The position numbers and the translations under genes were made by a program. This document shows, one piece after another, positions 1 to 9,194 of a stretch of 64,000 bases of DNA (its first letter is position 1; each line of letters opens with the position of its first letter). The notes beneath the pieces were generated by a model. It did not search any database and had not been told where the DNA came from. It saw only the letters and a list, made by a program, of their open reading frames with translations. Origin of the DNA: Paralysiella testudinis (GTDB lineage: Bacteria; Pseudomonadota; Gammaproteobacteria; Burkholderiales; Neisseriaceae); the NCBI RefSeq assembly GCF_016894345.1, contig NZ_CP069798.1, positions 1,509,385 through 1,573,384 of the forward strand. Direction: 5' to 3'.

Positions 1-212
1 CCCAAAAGTACGGCATCGGCGCTGCGGCACAGGGTTTGGGTGGCTTCGGGGTAGGGGGCGCCGTATTGGTCATAGGCGGCGCCGCCCAAGGGAGCATATT
101 GATAGCTGGCATCAAGGCCGTCGGCAATCAGGCGGTCGAGCACGCGCACGGCTTGGGTGATGATTTCGGGGCCGATGCCGTCGCCGGGCAAAATGGCAAT
201 ATGATGGGTCAT
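1..212 (-). CDS. leuB: 3-isopropylmalate dehydrogenase, N-terminal part (cut by window edge)
   Basis: Only the first ~70 codons are present; the gene continues beyond the left edge. The enzyme oxidatively decarboxylates 3-isopropylmalate with NAD+ in cytosolic leucine synthesis. The sequence begins [16 protein letters not shown], the N-terminal signature of the isopropylmalate/isocitrate dehydrogenase family, and reaches the conserved DAVLLG strand at the edge. It is the last visible gene of a minus-strand leu group: leuC, two lipoprotein genes, leuD, a DUF1444 gene, leuB. The spacing to the DUF1444 stop is only 19 bases, so the two are probably co-transcribed. Confidence 0.95.
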   Translation of the reverse strand, partial: MTHHIAILPGDGIGPEIITQAVRVLDRLIADGLDASYQYAPLGGAAYDQYGAPYPEATQTLCRSADAVLL

Positions 213-231
213 GGGGTATTTCCGTTCAGGG

Positions 232-1113
232 TTAATGGGATTGAAACAGACCCAGCGTGTCTGCTTTGAGCTGATAAAGTTGGCTGGAAATCAGATAGCC
301 GCTGTCGGTGCCGATGGCGGCCACTTTTTGTTTCATTTCGGCCACAGCAGCAGCATCGTTTGCACCGCACAGCAGCAATTCGTTGCGGGCGGGCACGGCA
401 ATCACCGGGTGGCCGGGCAAAGACAGCTGCAATGCGTCAATCAAATAGCCAATAAACAGCAGCAGGCTGGCATCGTAGGTGTTGTCCAGCGTGAGCTGAT
501 GCAAGCTGTGTTGCGGTGACAAACGGTGTGCGGCCACTTTGTTGGCGGCATAACGTTGCAGATTGGTGCTGGCCTGATCCCACAGTGTGGCTTGGTCGCC
601 CAGTCCCAGTTCTTGGGCTTCTGCGGCTGCCAAAAACCGCATGGCCTGTGCATCGTCTATCACATAGGTAAGCAATAAATCGCCCACTAAGGGCTCGATA
701 ATGAATATATCGTCGACAACAGCGCCAGGCATGTTTTTCAACTGGGCTTGCGTGGTGGCCAGCCATTCGGTGTTTTTGATCACTGGGAAAATATGCTGCT
801 TTTGGGTGGCGGTATCGGGTTTATCCGCCGTGTTGGCACCCATTTGCGCCAGCGCACCGGTGGCTTGGCGCATAATGCTGTCCAGCATATCGGGTTGTTG
901 TTGGTATAGGCGGTAGTAATTGCCCAGATAGGATGCAGTTTGGGTACCGTTGGGCAAAACAATGTGTACGGTGGTGTTTTTCAGGTCATCGCCCCATTCG
1001 ATTTCGGGCTGAATATCCAGTTGCTGTTGGCATTGCTCGGCGTAGTGCAAGGTGAAATCGCGCCAGCTCATCGGCTGGTTTTTGCCGCCAAACAGTTTTT
1101 TTAACAACGACAT
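232..1113 (-). CDS. DUF1444 (YtpQ-like) family protein
   Basis: A 293-residue cytosolic protein without signal peptide or membrane segment, starting [11 protein letters not shown] recognise the DUF1444/UPF0354 pattern: an early [11 protein letters not shown] segment, a central block around residues 145-185 with [18 protein letters not shown] followed by MRFL and ELGLG, and a hydrophobic C-terminal half. No biochemical function is established for this family as far as I know. It lies between leuD and leuB and close to leuB, but nothing in it suggests a leucine-pathway enzyme, so the link is positional only. The family call is by eye. Confidence 0.65.
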   Translation of the reverse strand: MSLLKKLFGGKNQPMSWRDFTLHYAEQCQQQLDIQPEIEWGDDLKNTTVHIVLPNGTQTASYLGNYYRLYQQQPDMLDSIMRQATGALAQMGANTADKPDTATQKQHIFPVIKNTEWLATTQAQLKNMPGAVVDDIFIIEPLVGDLLLTYVIDDAQAMRFLAAAEAQELGLGDQATLWDQASTNLQRYAANKVAAHRLSPQHSLHQLTLDNTYDASLLLFIGYLIDALQLSLPGHPVIAVPARNELLLCGANDAAAVAEMKQKVAAIGTDSGYLISSQLYQLKADTLGLFQSH

Positions 1114-1135
1114 GGGCTTTCCTCCGGCGCAGTAA

Positions 1136-1240
1136 TATAGTGGATTAAATTTGAATCAAGACAAGGCGGTGAGCCGCAGACAGTACACACGTACGGCAAG
1201 GCGAGGCAACGCAGTATTGGTTCAAATTTAATTCACTATA
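1136..1240. mobile_element. Correia-type (CREE) mini-element, short form
   Basis: A 105 bp element bounded by the near-perfect terminal inverted repeats TATAGTGGATTAAATTTG (left) and TATAGTGAATTAAATTTG (right, complement). The core contains the neisserial CREE words GAGCCGCAGACAGTAC and CGGCAAGGCGAG. Such elements are non-coding, flanked by TA and widespread in Neisseria, where they can carry promoter or RNase III processing signals. It sits between the DUF1444 start and the leuD terminator, so it may alter the leader of the DUF1444-leuB transcript. Confidence 0.9.
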
Positions 1241-1274
1241 AAAGGCTGCCTGAAACTTTTTCAGGCAGCCTTTG
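1241..1274 (-). terminator. DUS-pair terminator after leuD
   Basis: Inverted pair of uptake sequences (AGGCTGCCTGAAA and complement) with a 4-base loop and a T-rich flank in the leuD direction, 9 bases beyond the leuD stop. It directly abuts the CREE element. Confidence 0.75.
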
Positions 1275-1282
1275 TTAAATCC

Positions 1283-1924
1283 TCAAGCCTGATACAGCCA
1301 CGGCTGTGCGGCTTTATGCTGGGCTTCAAAAGCCTTGATGTCGGCGGCGTGTTGCAGGGTAAGGCCGATTTCGTCGAGGCCGTTGAGCAGGCAGTGTTTG
1401 CGGTGCTCGGTAATCTCAAAGACAAAGGTTTCGCCTGCAGGTGTGGTCACGGTTTGGGCGGCCAGGTCAATATGGAGGCAGTAGCCTTCTTCTGCGGCCA
1501 CGGCTTGAAATAGGGCTTCTACGGTGCTTTCCGGCAGCACAATCGGCAATAGGCCGTTTTTATAGCAATTATTAAAGAAAATATCGGCAAAGCTGGGGGC
1601 GATGATGGCGCGGAAACCGTAGTCGTCCAGCGCCCACGGTGCGTGTTCGCGGCTGGAGCCGCAGCCGAAATTTTTGCGCGTGAGCAAAACCTGTGCGCCT
1701 TGGTAGCGGGCTTGGTTGAGCGCAAAATTGGGGTTAAGCGGGCGGCGACTGTTGTCCATGCCCGGCTCGCCGTGGTCCAGATAGCGCCATTCGTCAAAGG
1801 CATTGGGGCCGAAACCGGCGCGCTGGATGGATTTTAAAAACTGCTTCGGGATAATGGCGTCGGTGTCGACATTGGCTCGATCCAAGGGTGCCACCAGGGC
1901 GGTGAGGGCGGTAAAGGCTTTCAT
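1283..1924 (-). CDS. leuD: 3-isopropylmalate dehydratase small subunit
   Basis: A 213-residue LeuD, the swivel-domain subunit that pairs with LeuC to isomerise 2-isopropylmalate to 3-isopropylmalate. Seen: start [32 protein letters not shown] near residue 23 and the substrate-binding loop [15 protein letters not shown] at about residue 85. Length is normal for the family. In contrast to many bacteria it is not adjacent to leuC: two small lipoprotein genes and a mini-element lie between them. The start ATG is the first in frame. Confidence 0.96.
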   Translation of the reverse strand: MKAFTALTALVAPLDRANVDTDAIIPKQFLKSIQRAGFGPNAFDEWRYLDHGEPGMDNSRRPLNPNFALNQARYQGAQVLLTRKNFGCGSSREHAPWALDDYGFRAIIAPSFADIFFNNCYKNGLLPIVLPESTVEALFQAVAAEEGYCLHIDLAAQTVTTPAGETFVFEITEHRKHCLLNGLDEIGLTLQHAADIKAFEAQHKAAQPWLYQA

Positions 1925-1950
1925 GGCATTTTCTTTAGTGGCGTTTGGTT

Positions 1951-1979
1951 TTCAGGCAGCCTTGAGGGCTGCCTGAAAT
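1951..1979. terminator. DUS-pair hairpin upstream of leuD
   Basis: TTCAGGCAGCC and GGCTGCCTGAA arms with a short loop. It lies between the entericidin gene and leuD and could end the entericidin transcript. Followed by A-rich rather than T-rich sequence, so termination strength is uncertain. Confidence 0.6.
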
Positions 1980-1993
1980 AGGAAAAGGCAGGT

Positions 1994-2096
1994 TATGCCG
2001 AGCCTCAAAAATAAGATAACAAGGCGGTGAGCCGCAGACAGTATCAATATACGGCAAGGCGAGCCAACGCAGTTAGGTTGTTTTTGAGGCTGGGTA
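1994..2096. mobile_element. CREE-core mini-element with variant ends
   Basis: About 103 bp with terminal repeats reading GAGCCTCAAAAATAAG (left) and CAGCCTCAAAAACAAC (right complement), each near a TA. The core (AACAAGGCGGTGAGCCGCAG, CGGCAAGGCGAGCCAACGC) is the same as in the other elements of this window, but the ends differ from both the TATAGTGG type and the TACCAAT type. Its right edge touches the stop codon of the entericidin gene. Confidence 0.75.
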
Positions 2097-2234
2097 TTAC
2101 TCGGCGCCGTGGCGTTCGGCAGATTGCTCTACCTTAGTGCCCACTTTTTGTACGTCTTGCGCAGCACCTTTAACGGTGTTGCAACCGGCCAATACGGTCA
2201 TGGCGGCTACGGCGATCAGCAGAAATTTTTTCAT
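2097..2234 (-). CDS. entericidin-type small lipoprotein
   Basis: A 45-residue protein, MKKFLLIAVAAMTVLAGCNT followed by a short polar amphipathic tail ending AERHGAE. The lipobox LAGC with Cys18 predicts a mature peptide of only 28 residues anchored in a membrane. The tail (VKGAAQDVQKVG) matches the EcnA/EcnB pattern, small membrane lipoproteins linked in enterobacteria to an antidote/toxin pair. Only one copy is seen and no partner, so I make no claim about toxicity. The stop codon abuts a mini-element. Confidence 0.85.
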   Translation of the reverse strand: MKKFLLIAVAAMTVLAGCNTVKGAAQDVQKVGTKVEQSAERHGAE

Positions 2235-2417
2235 GATGCTTAGTCCTTTAATTGGATTAAAACGAAAGTTTGCAGTAAAGCTGCGTGCTTATCATGCCAA
2301 GGCTTGGGGAAAAACGCAATTATTTGGTTATTGTTGAGCGGCTGTTGTTATAGCCTTGGCCTGAGTTTCTGAAGAAGGTTATCAACGCTGTGGATATTTC
2401 TTCTCAATTTATTTTGT

Positions 2418-2918
2418 TTATTCAAAATCTTTTTTGCTAATACTTTCTTTTGCGATTAATTTGTTTTCAGGCAGCAAATAGTATTCGTAAGTTTGAATAA
2501 CACCTTTGCGGATTGCGAGCACAGCGTGTGGCGACTGCTTGATTTCGTGGATTCTGGATACACGCAATCGTTCGGACAATTGCCGGATTTGTTGGGTGGT
2601 CATTTGATGGGTTTGGTTGCCGCAGCGGTCATCGTGCAGTAAATGAACAATAACAACTTCTGTACCCTGCTTTTTTACCTGAGATATAAAAGTACATTTA
2701 TCAAGAAACCGGCCTTCGTATTTGTTTTTGGCATCCAAATAAACCCGTTGCGCTAACTGTTCGGTGGTTTCCTGCGACAATTCCTGATTAATTGCCGCTT
2801 GTGCTTGCTGCTTTTCTTCTGCTGCGGGTTTGCGGACATCAAAGAAATCGCGTCCATCAAAAGATGTCATGGTGCAGGCAGAAAGCGCCAGAACAATAAC
2901 CGTTAAAAAAATTCTCAT
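2418..2918 (-). CDS. hypothetical lipoprotein
   Basis: A 166-residue protein with a lipoprotein signal, MRIFLTVIVLALSACTM (lipobox LSAC, Cys15), then a polar Gln/Glu-rich stretch (residues 30-60) and a mixed alpha/beta C-terminal part with paired cysteines in KCTF and RCGN that could form a disulfide. I do not recognise a domain. It is 50 bases downstream of leuC on the same strand and is more AT-rich than leuC, so it may be an insertion into the leu cluster. Probably periplasmic or outer-membrane anchored. Confidence 0.8.
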   Translation of the reverse strand: MRIFLTVIVLALSACTMTSFDGRDFFDVRKPAAEEKQQAQAAINQELSQETTEQLAQRVYLDAKNKYEGRFLDKCTFISQVKKQGTEVVIVHLLHDDRCGNQTHQMTTQQIRQLSERLRVSRIHEIKQSPHAVLAIRKGVIQTYEYYLLPENKLIAKESISKKDFE

Positions 2919-2968
2919 TTTTTGACCTTACTTCATCAGTTGATCAAGAGTAGGGCTGCCTGAACGGT

Positions 2969-4378
2969 TTAACCCAATGCCCGTACATCGGTAAAATGCC
3001 CGGTTACGGCGGCGGCGGCGGCCATGGCGGGGCTCACCAAATGGGTGCGCCCGCCGTTGCCTTGGCGGCCTTCAAAATTGCGGTTGGAGGTGGAGGCGCA
3101 GCGCTCTTGCGGGTTTAGGCGGTCGGCATTCATGGCCAAGCACATGGAACAACCCGGCTCGCGCCATTCAAAACCGGCGGCGGTAAAAATTTTGTCCAAT
3201 CCTTCGGCTTCGGCTTGCTGCTTCACCAGCCCGGAGCCGGGCACCACCAGCACACGGTTGACATTGTCGGCTTTGCGGCGGCCTTGTGCCACGGCGGCGG
3301 CGGCGCGCAAGTCTTCGATGCGGCTATTGGTGCAAGAGCCGATAAATACCACATCTACCGGGATTTCGCTCAGCGGCGTGCCCGCCTGCAAGCCCATGTA
3401 TTTCAGCGCCCGCTCCATGCCTTCGCGCTTAACCGCATCGGCTTCATCAGCAGGGTTGGGCACTTGGCCGCTGATGTCGAGCACCATTTCCGGTGAGGTG
3501 CCCCAAGTGACTTGCGGCTCGATGTCGGCGCCGTTTAAACGTACCACTTGGTCGAATTCGGCGCCAGGGTCGGACACCAAGGTTTGCCAGTAGGCCACGG
3601 CTTTGTCCCAATCGGCGCCTTGCGGTGCAAACGGGCGGCCTTTCACATAATCAATGGTGGTGGCGTCTACCGCCACCAAGCCGGAGCGTGCGCCGGCTTC
3701 GATGGCCATATTGCATAAGGTCATGCGGCCTTCCATCGACAGACTTTGAATTGCCGTGCCGCCAAATTCGATGGCATAGCCGGTGCCGCCGGCGGTGCCG
3801 ATGTGGCCGATAATATATAAGGCCACGTCTTTGGCGGTGATGCCGGGCTTAAGGCTGCCTGAAACTTCAATCAGCATGGTTTTGGATTTTTTGGCGGTGA
3901 TGCACTGGGTGGCCATCACATGCTCTACTTCGGAAGTGCCGATGCCGTGCGCCAAAGCGCCAAACGCGCCGTGGGTGGAGGTGTGCGAGTCGCCGCACAC
4001 CACCGTCATGCCCGGCAAAGTGGCGCCTTGCTCCGGCCCCATGACATGCACAATGCCTTGGCCGATGTCTTTAAACGGAAAATACGCCAGTGCGCCGAAG
4101 GCTTTGATGTTTTGATCCAGTGTGTCCACTTGCAGCTTGGCAATCGGGTCTTTAATGCCTTCGTCCCAATGGTCGGTGGGGGTATTGTGGTCGGCGGTGG
4201 ACACCACGCTGTCGATGCGCCACAGCTTGCGCCCGGCCAGCTTCAGCCCTTCAAATGCTTGCGGGCTGGTGACTTCGTGCACCAAATGGCGGTCGATATA
4301 GAGCAGGGCGGTGCCGTCGGCCTCTTCGCGGACAACGTGGCTGTGCCAAAGTTTGTGGTAAAGGGTTTGTGCGCTCAT
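2969..4378 (-). CDS. leuC: 3-isopropylmalate dehydratase large subunit
   Basis: A 469-residue aconitase-family subunit carrying the [4Fe-4S] cluster. Start chosen at [16 protein letters not shown], the usual LeuC N-terminus; a longer frame to 4507 would add an unrelated AT-rich leader. Seen: [36 protein letters not shown] (first cluster cysteine) and GCSMCLAMN (the CxxC pair) in normal order. It works with LeuD in leucine synthesis. The gene is transcribed divergently from gshA across about 260 bases that would hold both promoters. Confidence 0.97.
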   Translation of the reverse strand: MSAQTLYHKLWHSHVVREEADGTALLYIDRHLVHEVTSPQAFEGLKLAGRKLWRIDSVVSTADHNTPTDHWDEGIKDPIAKLQVDTLDQNIKAFGALAYFPFKDIGQGIVHVMGPEQGATLPGMTVVCGDSHTSTHGAFGALAHGIGTSEVEHVMATQCITAKKSKTMLIEVSGSLKPGITAKDVALYIIGHIGTAGGTGYAIEFGGTAIQSLSMEGRMTLCNMAIEAGARSGLVAVDATTIDYVKGRPFAPQGADWDKAVAYWQTLVSDPGAEFDQVVRLNGADIEPQVTWGTSPEMVLDISGQVPNPADEADAVKREGMERALKYMGLQAGTPLSEIPVDVVFIGSCTNSRIEDLRAAAAVAQGRRKADNVNRVLVVPGSGLVKQQAEAEGLDKIFTAAGFEWREPGCSMCLAMNADRLNPQERCASTSNRNFEGRQGNGGRTHLVSPAMAAAAAVTGHFTDVRALG

Positions 4379-4640
4379 GGTTTTGGGCTTTATAAAGGTA
4401 GCTTGTTGCATGGCATCATAATGCGCCGCTGGCGGGTTGACAAGCAAAATGTCTAAAAACAGGTAATAAAAAATATCTTTGGTATTTTTATGGTTTATTT
4501 TAGACAAATTGTCTTATTTTGTTTTTCAGGCAGCCTTTTTAGGTGCAAGCAACTTTTGCGGCGGCGCAGCCAAAACCGCCGCACTCTTGTATAATGCGCC
4601 GATGCTGCGCACCGGCGCTGCCACACAAGGAATAAGCACC

Positions 4641-6005
4641 ATGACTTTGCCCGCCATTGCCGCCAACCGCCTTGCCGATTTACAGGCGTTTGAGCGTGCC
4701 ATTCTGGAAAAACAGCCGCAAATCGAAGCCTGGTTCCGCGCTCAATGGCGCGCACACACGCCGCCGTTTTACGGCTCGGTCGACATTCGCAACAGCGGCT
4801 ACAAAATGGCCAGCATCGACATGAATTTGTTTCCGGGCGGCTTTAACAACCTGAATCCGCAATTTCTGCCCTTGGCGGCGGCGGCGGCGCAAGACGCGGT
4901 GGAGCGTGCTTGCGAAACCGCCCGCTCGGTGCTGCTGATTCCGGAAAACCACACCCGCAACACTTTTTACCTGCAAAACGTGTATGCCTTAAGTCAGATT
5001 TTGCGTCATGCCGGGTTTGAAGTACGCCTAGGCAGCCTGAATCCGGAAATCACCGCCGCCACCGAGCTGGAAACCGCCTTGGGCGACACCATTGTGCTGG
5101 AGCCGGTGCAGCGTACGCGCGAGCGCCTGCATCTGGCCGACGGCTTTTCGCCGTGCTTGGTGCTGCTGAACAACGATTTATCCGGCGGCGTGCCGGAAAT
5201 TCTGCAAGGTTTGGGTCAAGTGGTGTTGCCGCCTTTGCACGGCGGTTGGATTACCCGCCGCAAAACCGACCATTTCGCCGCCTACAACGGCGTGGCCGCC
5301 GAATTTGCCGCGCTGGTGGGCATCGATGAATGGACGGTTAACCCTTATTTCGAAAAAATCAGCGGCTTGGATTTTCAAGAGCGCGAAGGCGAAGAGCAGC
5401 TGGCGGCCGCAGTAGAGCGCCTGCTGGCCAAAATTCAGGCCAAATACGATGAAAAAGGCATTAGCGACGCGCCGTTTGTGATTGTAAAAGCCGATGCAGG
5501 CACCTATGGCATGGGCGTGATGAGCGTGAAATCCGCCGATGAAGTGCGCAGCCTCAACCGCAAAAACCGCAATAAAATGGCCAAAGTAAAAGAAGGGCTG
5601 GCGGTTACCGAAGTGATTGTGCAAGAAGGCATTTATACTTACGAAACCTTGCACGGCGCCGTGGCCGAGCCGGTGGTGTATATGATGGACCGCTTCGTGG
5701 TGGGCGGCTTTTTCCGCGTGCACGAAGGGCGCGGCACCGATGAAAACCTCAATGCTTCCGGTATGCGTTTTGTGCCTTTGCAAGGCAATATCGCCACCAG
5801 TGGCGCGGGCGACGACGACCCGCAAGCGCTGGCGCAAAGCAAGCGGGCGTTTGAGCAATGGGAAAGCTTAGGCCTGCCGCAAACCCACCGTACCGACGAA
5901 TGCGAAAGCAACCGCCTGTATGTGTATGGCGTGATGGCGCGCCTGTCGCTGCTGGCCGCGTCGATTGAGCTGGAACAAAGCGCTGCACCGGCGGGTGCGG
6001 CATGA
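4641..6005 (+). CDS. gshA: glutamate-cysteine ligase
   Basis: A 454-residue enzyme of the proteobacterial type found in Neisseria and Acidithiobacillus, joining glutamate and cysteine with ATP in the first step of glutathione synthesis. Seen: GSVDIRNSGYKMASIDMN near residue 45, FPGGFNNLN, the nucleotide-side block FVIVKADAGTYGMGVMSVK, and QEGIYTYETLHG in the C-terminal half. The start at MTLPAIAANRL gives the normal length; an upstream in-frame start at 4479 is rejected. Its partner gshB is about 1.7 kb downstream on the same strand. Its stop overlaps the next start by 4 bases. Confidence 0.93.
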   Translation: MTLPAIAANRLADLQAFERAILEKQPQIEAWFRAQWRAHTPPFYGSVDIRNSGYKMASIDMNLFPGGFNNLNPQFLPLAAAAAQDAVERACETARSVLLIPENHTRNTFYLQNVYALSQILRHAGFEVRLGSLNPEITAATELETALGDTIVLEPVQRTRERLHLADGFSPCLVLLNNDLSGGVPEILQGLGQVVLPPLHGGWITRRKTDHFAAYNGVAAEFAALVGIDEWTVNPYFEKISGLDFQEREGEEQLAAAVERLLAKIQAKYDEKGISDAPFVIVKADAGTYGMGVMSVKSADEVRSLNRKNRNKMAKVKEGLAVTEVIVQEGIYTYETLHGAVAEPVVYMMDRFVVGGFFRVHEGRGTDENLNASGMRFVPLQGNIATSGAGDDDPQALAQSKRAFEQWESLGLPQTHRTDECESNRLYVYGVMARLSLLAASIELEQSAAPAGAA

Positions 6006-6469
6006 AGCGCGGCATCATCGCCGCCGGATTATTGCTGGCGCTGCAAACGGCGCTGGCCGCACCGGTGCCGTTGGCGCAGTTGTTGGCATGGAGCCGCATC
6101 GACAGCGACATTGATAGCGCTGTGGCTGCCTATGGTTTCCGGCCTTATGGTGCGGACACCGGCGGCGAGGCAAGCGTGCGCAACTATGGCGATAACGCCG
6201 CGCCGCCACGCAACATCAGCTGGGTGGGCGTGCAGCACGGCCAAGCGGATGCAGCACGGCTGGGCTACGATGTCTACGACCCCGCCGAAATCCGAGCCTT
6301 GCAAGCCGCTTTGGCGCAGGCCGGTTTTGCCGTGGCCGAACAGGGCGAAGTGAGCCGGGCGCATTATGTTTTGTACCGCAATGCCGAAGGGCGCGAAGTG
6401 CAAATCAACACCCCGAAACGCCAAGGCGCGGCAGTGGGCTTTGTGTTTTACCGGCAAGCGGCGGAATAA
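6002..6469 (+). CDS. hypothetical exported protein coupled to gshA
   Basis: A 155-residue protein with a clear signal peptide (MKRGIIAAGLLLALQTALA, cleavage near ALA|AP). The mature part has no cysteine and no recognised domain; it is rich in Ala, Tyr and Gly and looks like a small alpha/beta fold. Its ATG overlaps the gshA stop (ATGA), so translation is probably coupled. A periplasmic location for a partner of a cytosolic ligase is odd, and the operon link may simply reflect compact gene order. A DUS hairpin follows directly. Confidence 0.8.
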   Translation: MKRGIIAAGLLLALQTALAAPVPLAQLLAWSRIDSDIDSAVAAYGFRPYGADTGGEASVRNYGDNAAPPRNISWVGVQHGQADAARLGYDVYDPAEIRALQAALAQAGFAVAEQGEVSRAHYVLYRNAEGREVQINTPKRQGAAVGFVFYRQAAE

Positions 6470-6472
6470 TAT

Positions 6473-6509
6473 TTTCAGGCAGCCTGGCTAATGATTAGGC
6501 TGCCTGAAA
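6473..6509 (+). terminator. DUS-pair terminator after gshA operon
   Basis: Inverted uptake sequences (TTTCAGGCAGCCT and AGGCTGCCTGAAA) with an 11-base loop, followed by T-rich sequence, just after the stop at 6469. Confidence 0.75.
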
Positions 6510-6555
6510 AATATTTTGTAATAATTTTATTTTGATTAATAACAGTGGCTTTCTT

Positions 6556-7572
6556 ATGAGTAAACCCCAACAACGCGTCCTCACCGGCGTGACCACCACC
6601 GGCATTCCGCACCTGGGCAACTATGTCGGCGCCATCCGCCCGGCCATTGCCGCCAGCCAAAAGGCCGATACCGAATCGTTTTTCTTTCTGGCCGACTACC
6701 ACGGCATCATCAAATGCCACGACCCGGCGCTGATTCACGAGTCTACCCGCGCCGTGGCCGCCACTTGGCTGGCGTGCGGGCTGGATCCGGCACGCACCAC
6801 CTTTTACCGCCAAAGCGACATCCCCGAGATTCTGGAGCTAAACTGGATACTCACCTGCATCACCGCCAAAGGCCTGATGAACCGCGCCCACGCCTACAAA
6901 GCGGCCGTGCAAGACAATCTCGATAAAGGCCAAGAAGATCAAGACCACCAAATTGAAATGGGGCTCTACAGCTACCCCATTTTGATGACGGCGGATATTT
7001 TGATGTTCAACGCCCACAAAGTGCCGGTGGGGCGCGACCAAATCCAGCATGTGGAAATGGCGCGGGACATCGCCCAGCGCTTCAACCACCGTTTTGCCAA
7101 GCTGTTTACGCTGCCTGAAGTGCAAATCGACGAAGAAGTGGAAACCTTGGTGGGGCTAGACGGGCGCAAAATGAGCAAAAGCTACGGCAACACCATTCCC
7201 TTATTCGACAGCGAAAAGCAGCTGCAAAAAGCGGTGAACAAAATCGTTACCAACCTTAAAGAGCCGGGCGAGCCGAAAAGCCCCGACGAAAGCCCGCTGT
7301 TTGAAATCTACAAAGCTTTTGCCACCCCGGCACAAACCGCCGAGTTCACCCAGATGCTGGCCGAAGGCTTGGCGTGGGGCGAGGCCAAAAAAATGCTTGC
7401 CGCCAACATCAACACCGAATTGGCACCCAAGCGCGAGCGCTATCAAGCATTGATGGCCAACCCCGGCGAAATCGAAGCCATCCTGCAAACTGGTGCCGCT
7501 AAAGCCCGCGCCCAAGCGCGTTTGCTGCTGGATCAGGTGCGCGATGCAGTGGGGATTCGGGTGTTGAAATAA
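6556..7572 (+). CDS. trpS: tryptophanyl-tRNA synthetase
   Basis: A 338-residue class I aminoacyl-tRNA synthetase that charges tRNA-Trp. Seen: [20 protein letters not shown], the family's HIGH-type motif (here PHLGN), and [10 protein letters not shown], the KMSKS loop, at about residue 195. The start at MSKPQQRVL matches the family; an in-frame TTG 24 bases upstream is less likely. Length is normal. It stands alone between two DUS terminators. Confidence 0.97.
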   Translation: MSKPQQRVLTGVTTTGIPHLGNYVGAIRPAIAASQKADTESFFFLADYHGIIKCHDPALIHESTRAVAATWLACGLDPARTTFYRQSDIPEILELNWILTCITAKGLMNRAHAYKAAVQDNLDKGQEDQDHQIEMGLYSYPILMTADILMFNAHKVPVGRDQIQHVEMARDIAQRFNHRFAKLFTLPEVQIDEEVETLVGLDGRKMSKSYGNTIPLFDSEKQLQKAVNKIVTNLKEPGEPKSPDESPLFEIYKAFATPAQTAEFTQMLAEGLAWGEAKKMLAANINTELAPKRERYQALMANPGEIEAILQTGAAKARAQARLLLDQVRDAVGIRVLK

Positions 7573-7592
7573 GCTGTTTGATTTTTAAAAAA

Positions 7593-7619
7593 AGGCTGCC
7601 TGAAAGTTTCAGGCAGCCT
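7593..7619 (+). terminator. DUS-pair terminator after trpS
   Basis: AGGCTGCCTGAAA and its complement with almost no loop, 20 bases after the trpS stop. Confidence 0.75.
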
Positions 7620-7672
7620 CTAAAATCCCCATTCAAGCCGGTTTAATCCCGCCTTAAGAAAGCAGGTTTAGC

Positions 7673-8632
7673 ATGCACATCCTGTTTATTGCCGACCCTA
7701 TGGCCGGTTTTAAAACCTATAAAGACACCACCTATGCCATGATGCGCGAAATGGCCGCCCGTGGCTGGCACTTGTCGCACACGCTGTCGGCACAGCTGAG
7801 CGTACAAAACGGCCAAGTGGTGGCTGTTGCCGCGCCGTTTACCTTTATCGGTGCCGAAAACCCCCACGACCACGCTTGGTTTGAATCCGGCCAGCCGGTT
7901 CAGGCAGCCTTAAGCGGCTTTGATGCGGTGATTATGCGTACCGACCCGCCGTTTGATTTGCAATACCTGTACGCCACCCAATTGCTCACCTTGGCGGCAG
8001 AGCAGGGCGCGGTGGTGCTCAACAGCGGGCAAGCCATGCGCGACTTCAACGAAAAATTGGCGATTTTGAATTTTGCCGAATTTACCGCGCCCACGCTGAT
8101 TACCACCCGCGCCGCCGAAGTGCGGGCGTTTTTGGCCAAAGAGGGCGATATTATCGTGAAACCGCTGGACGGCATGGGCGGCATGGGCGTGTTCCGCTTA
8201 ACCGAGGCCGACCCCAATATCGGCAGCATTTTGGAAACGTTAATGCGGCTGGATACGCGCACCATCATGGCGCAGCGCTATATTCCCGAAATCAGCGCGG
8301 GCGACAAGCGTGTGCTGGTGATTGGCGGCGAAGCGGTGCCTTATGCCTTGGCACGCATTCCGCAAGGCGGCGAAACCCGTGGCAATCTGGCCGCGGGCGG
8401 TAAAGGTGTGGCGCAAGCCTTAAGCCCGCGCGACCGTGAAATTGCCACCGCGCTGGCGCCGGAATTGCAGCGCCGGGGCATTGTATTGGCCGGTTTGGAC
8501 ATCATTGGCGACTACCTCACCGAAGTGAACGTGACCAGCCCCACCGGTTTTCAGGAAATCATGGCGCAAACCGGCTTTGACGTGGCCGCCCGCTTTGCCG
8601 ATGCGGTGGCCGCGGCGGCCAAGGCTGCCTGA
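7673..8632 (+). CDS. gshB: glutathione synthetase
   Basis: A 319-residue ATP-grasp ligase adding glycine to gamma-glutamylcysteine. Seen: start MHILFIADPMAGFKTYKD, MRTDPPFDLQY at about residue 83, the ATP-grasp block DIIVKPLDGMGGMGVFR, and the C-terminal metal/ADP site DIIGDYLTEVNVTSPTGFQE. Length is normal for the family. Together with gshA upstream the window supplies the whole cytosolic glutathione pathway, and a glutathione peroxidase gene lies at 44.4 kb. Confidence 0.97.
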   Translation: MHILFIADPMAGFKTYKDTTYAMMREMAARGWHLSHTLSAQLSVQNGQVVAVAAPFTFIGAENPHDHAWFESGQPVQAALSGFDAVIMRTDPPFDLQYLYATQLLTLAAEQGAVVLNSGQAMRDFNEKLAILNFAEFTAPTLITTRAAEVRAFLAKEGDIIVKPLDGMGGMGVFRLTEADPNIGSILETLMRLDTRTIMAQRYIPEISAGDKRVLVIGGEAVPYALARIPQGGETRGNLAAGGKGVAQALSPRDREIATALAPELQRRGIVLAGLDIIGDYLTEVNVTSPTGFQEIMAQTGFDVAARFADAVAAAAKAA

Positions 8633-8678
8633 AAAGCATTTCAAAATCATACCAAGATTAAAAACGGAAAACGGCCTT

Positions 8679-9179
8679 ATGCCGCACAACAAAACCACCC
8701 CCAAACCCGATACCGAGGCCGACAATGGCCGCAGCATTCCCAGCTATATCCAAGAAGTGAGCGACAAGGCGCACGAATATTATGCCGATGTGCAAAGCTA
8801 TGCGGCGCAAATGAAAGGCAAAACTGGCGTGCGCCGCATCATCAATGCATTGGGTTATTCGTGGGATGGCGTTAAGGCGGCCTGCGAAGAAGCGGGCTTT
8901 CGCCAGCTGTTGTGGCTCAACGGCACCTTATTGCTGCTGGCCTTGTGCTTGCCGTTTGGGCTGGCGGTGCAGCTGGTGCTGATTCTGGCCTCGTGTATGT
9001 CGTTGGCAGTGGAATTGATTAACACCGGCATCGAAGCAGCGGTAGACCACACCTCGCTGGATAAACACGATTTGGCCAAACGCGCCAAAGATGTGGGCTC
9101 GGCAGCGCAATACCTCACCCTGTTTATGTTGGCGCTGCTGTGGCTGTTGGCGGTGTGGCGCACGTTTGTGGCTGCCTGA
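8679..9179 (+). CDS. dgkA: diacylglycerol kinase, copy 1
   Basis: A 166-residue integral inner-membrane kinase that phosphorylates diacylglycerol for phospholipid recycling. An extra, polar N-terminal ~45 residues (PNTE-rich, MPHNKTTPKPD...) precede the DgkA core. The core has three hydrophobic helices and the catalytic signature VELINTGIEAAVDHTS (E-NTAIE-type), then LAKRAKDVGSAAQ. Start at 8679 is 47 bases beyond the gshB stop. A second copy with near-identical core follows at 9487, so this is a tandem pair. Confidence 0.93.
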   Translation: MPHNKTTPKPDTEADNGRSIPSYIQEVSDKAHEYYADVQSYAAQMKGKTGVRRIINALGYSWDGVKAACEEAGFRQLLWLNGTLLLLALCLPFGLAVQLVLILASCMSLAVELINTGIEAAVDHTSLDKHDLAKRAKDVGSAAQYLTLFMLALLWLLAVWRTFVAA

Positions 9180-9194
9180 AAACTTTTTATATTA

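Noticed and set aside
4379..4507. Extension of leuC to an upstream ATG
   Set aside because: The additional 43 residues are AT-rich and unlike LeuC N-termini; [11 protein letters not shown] is the family start.
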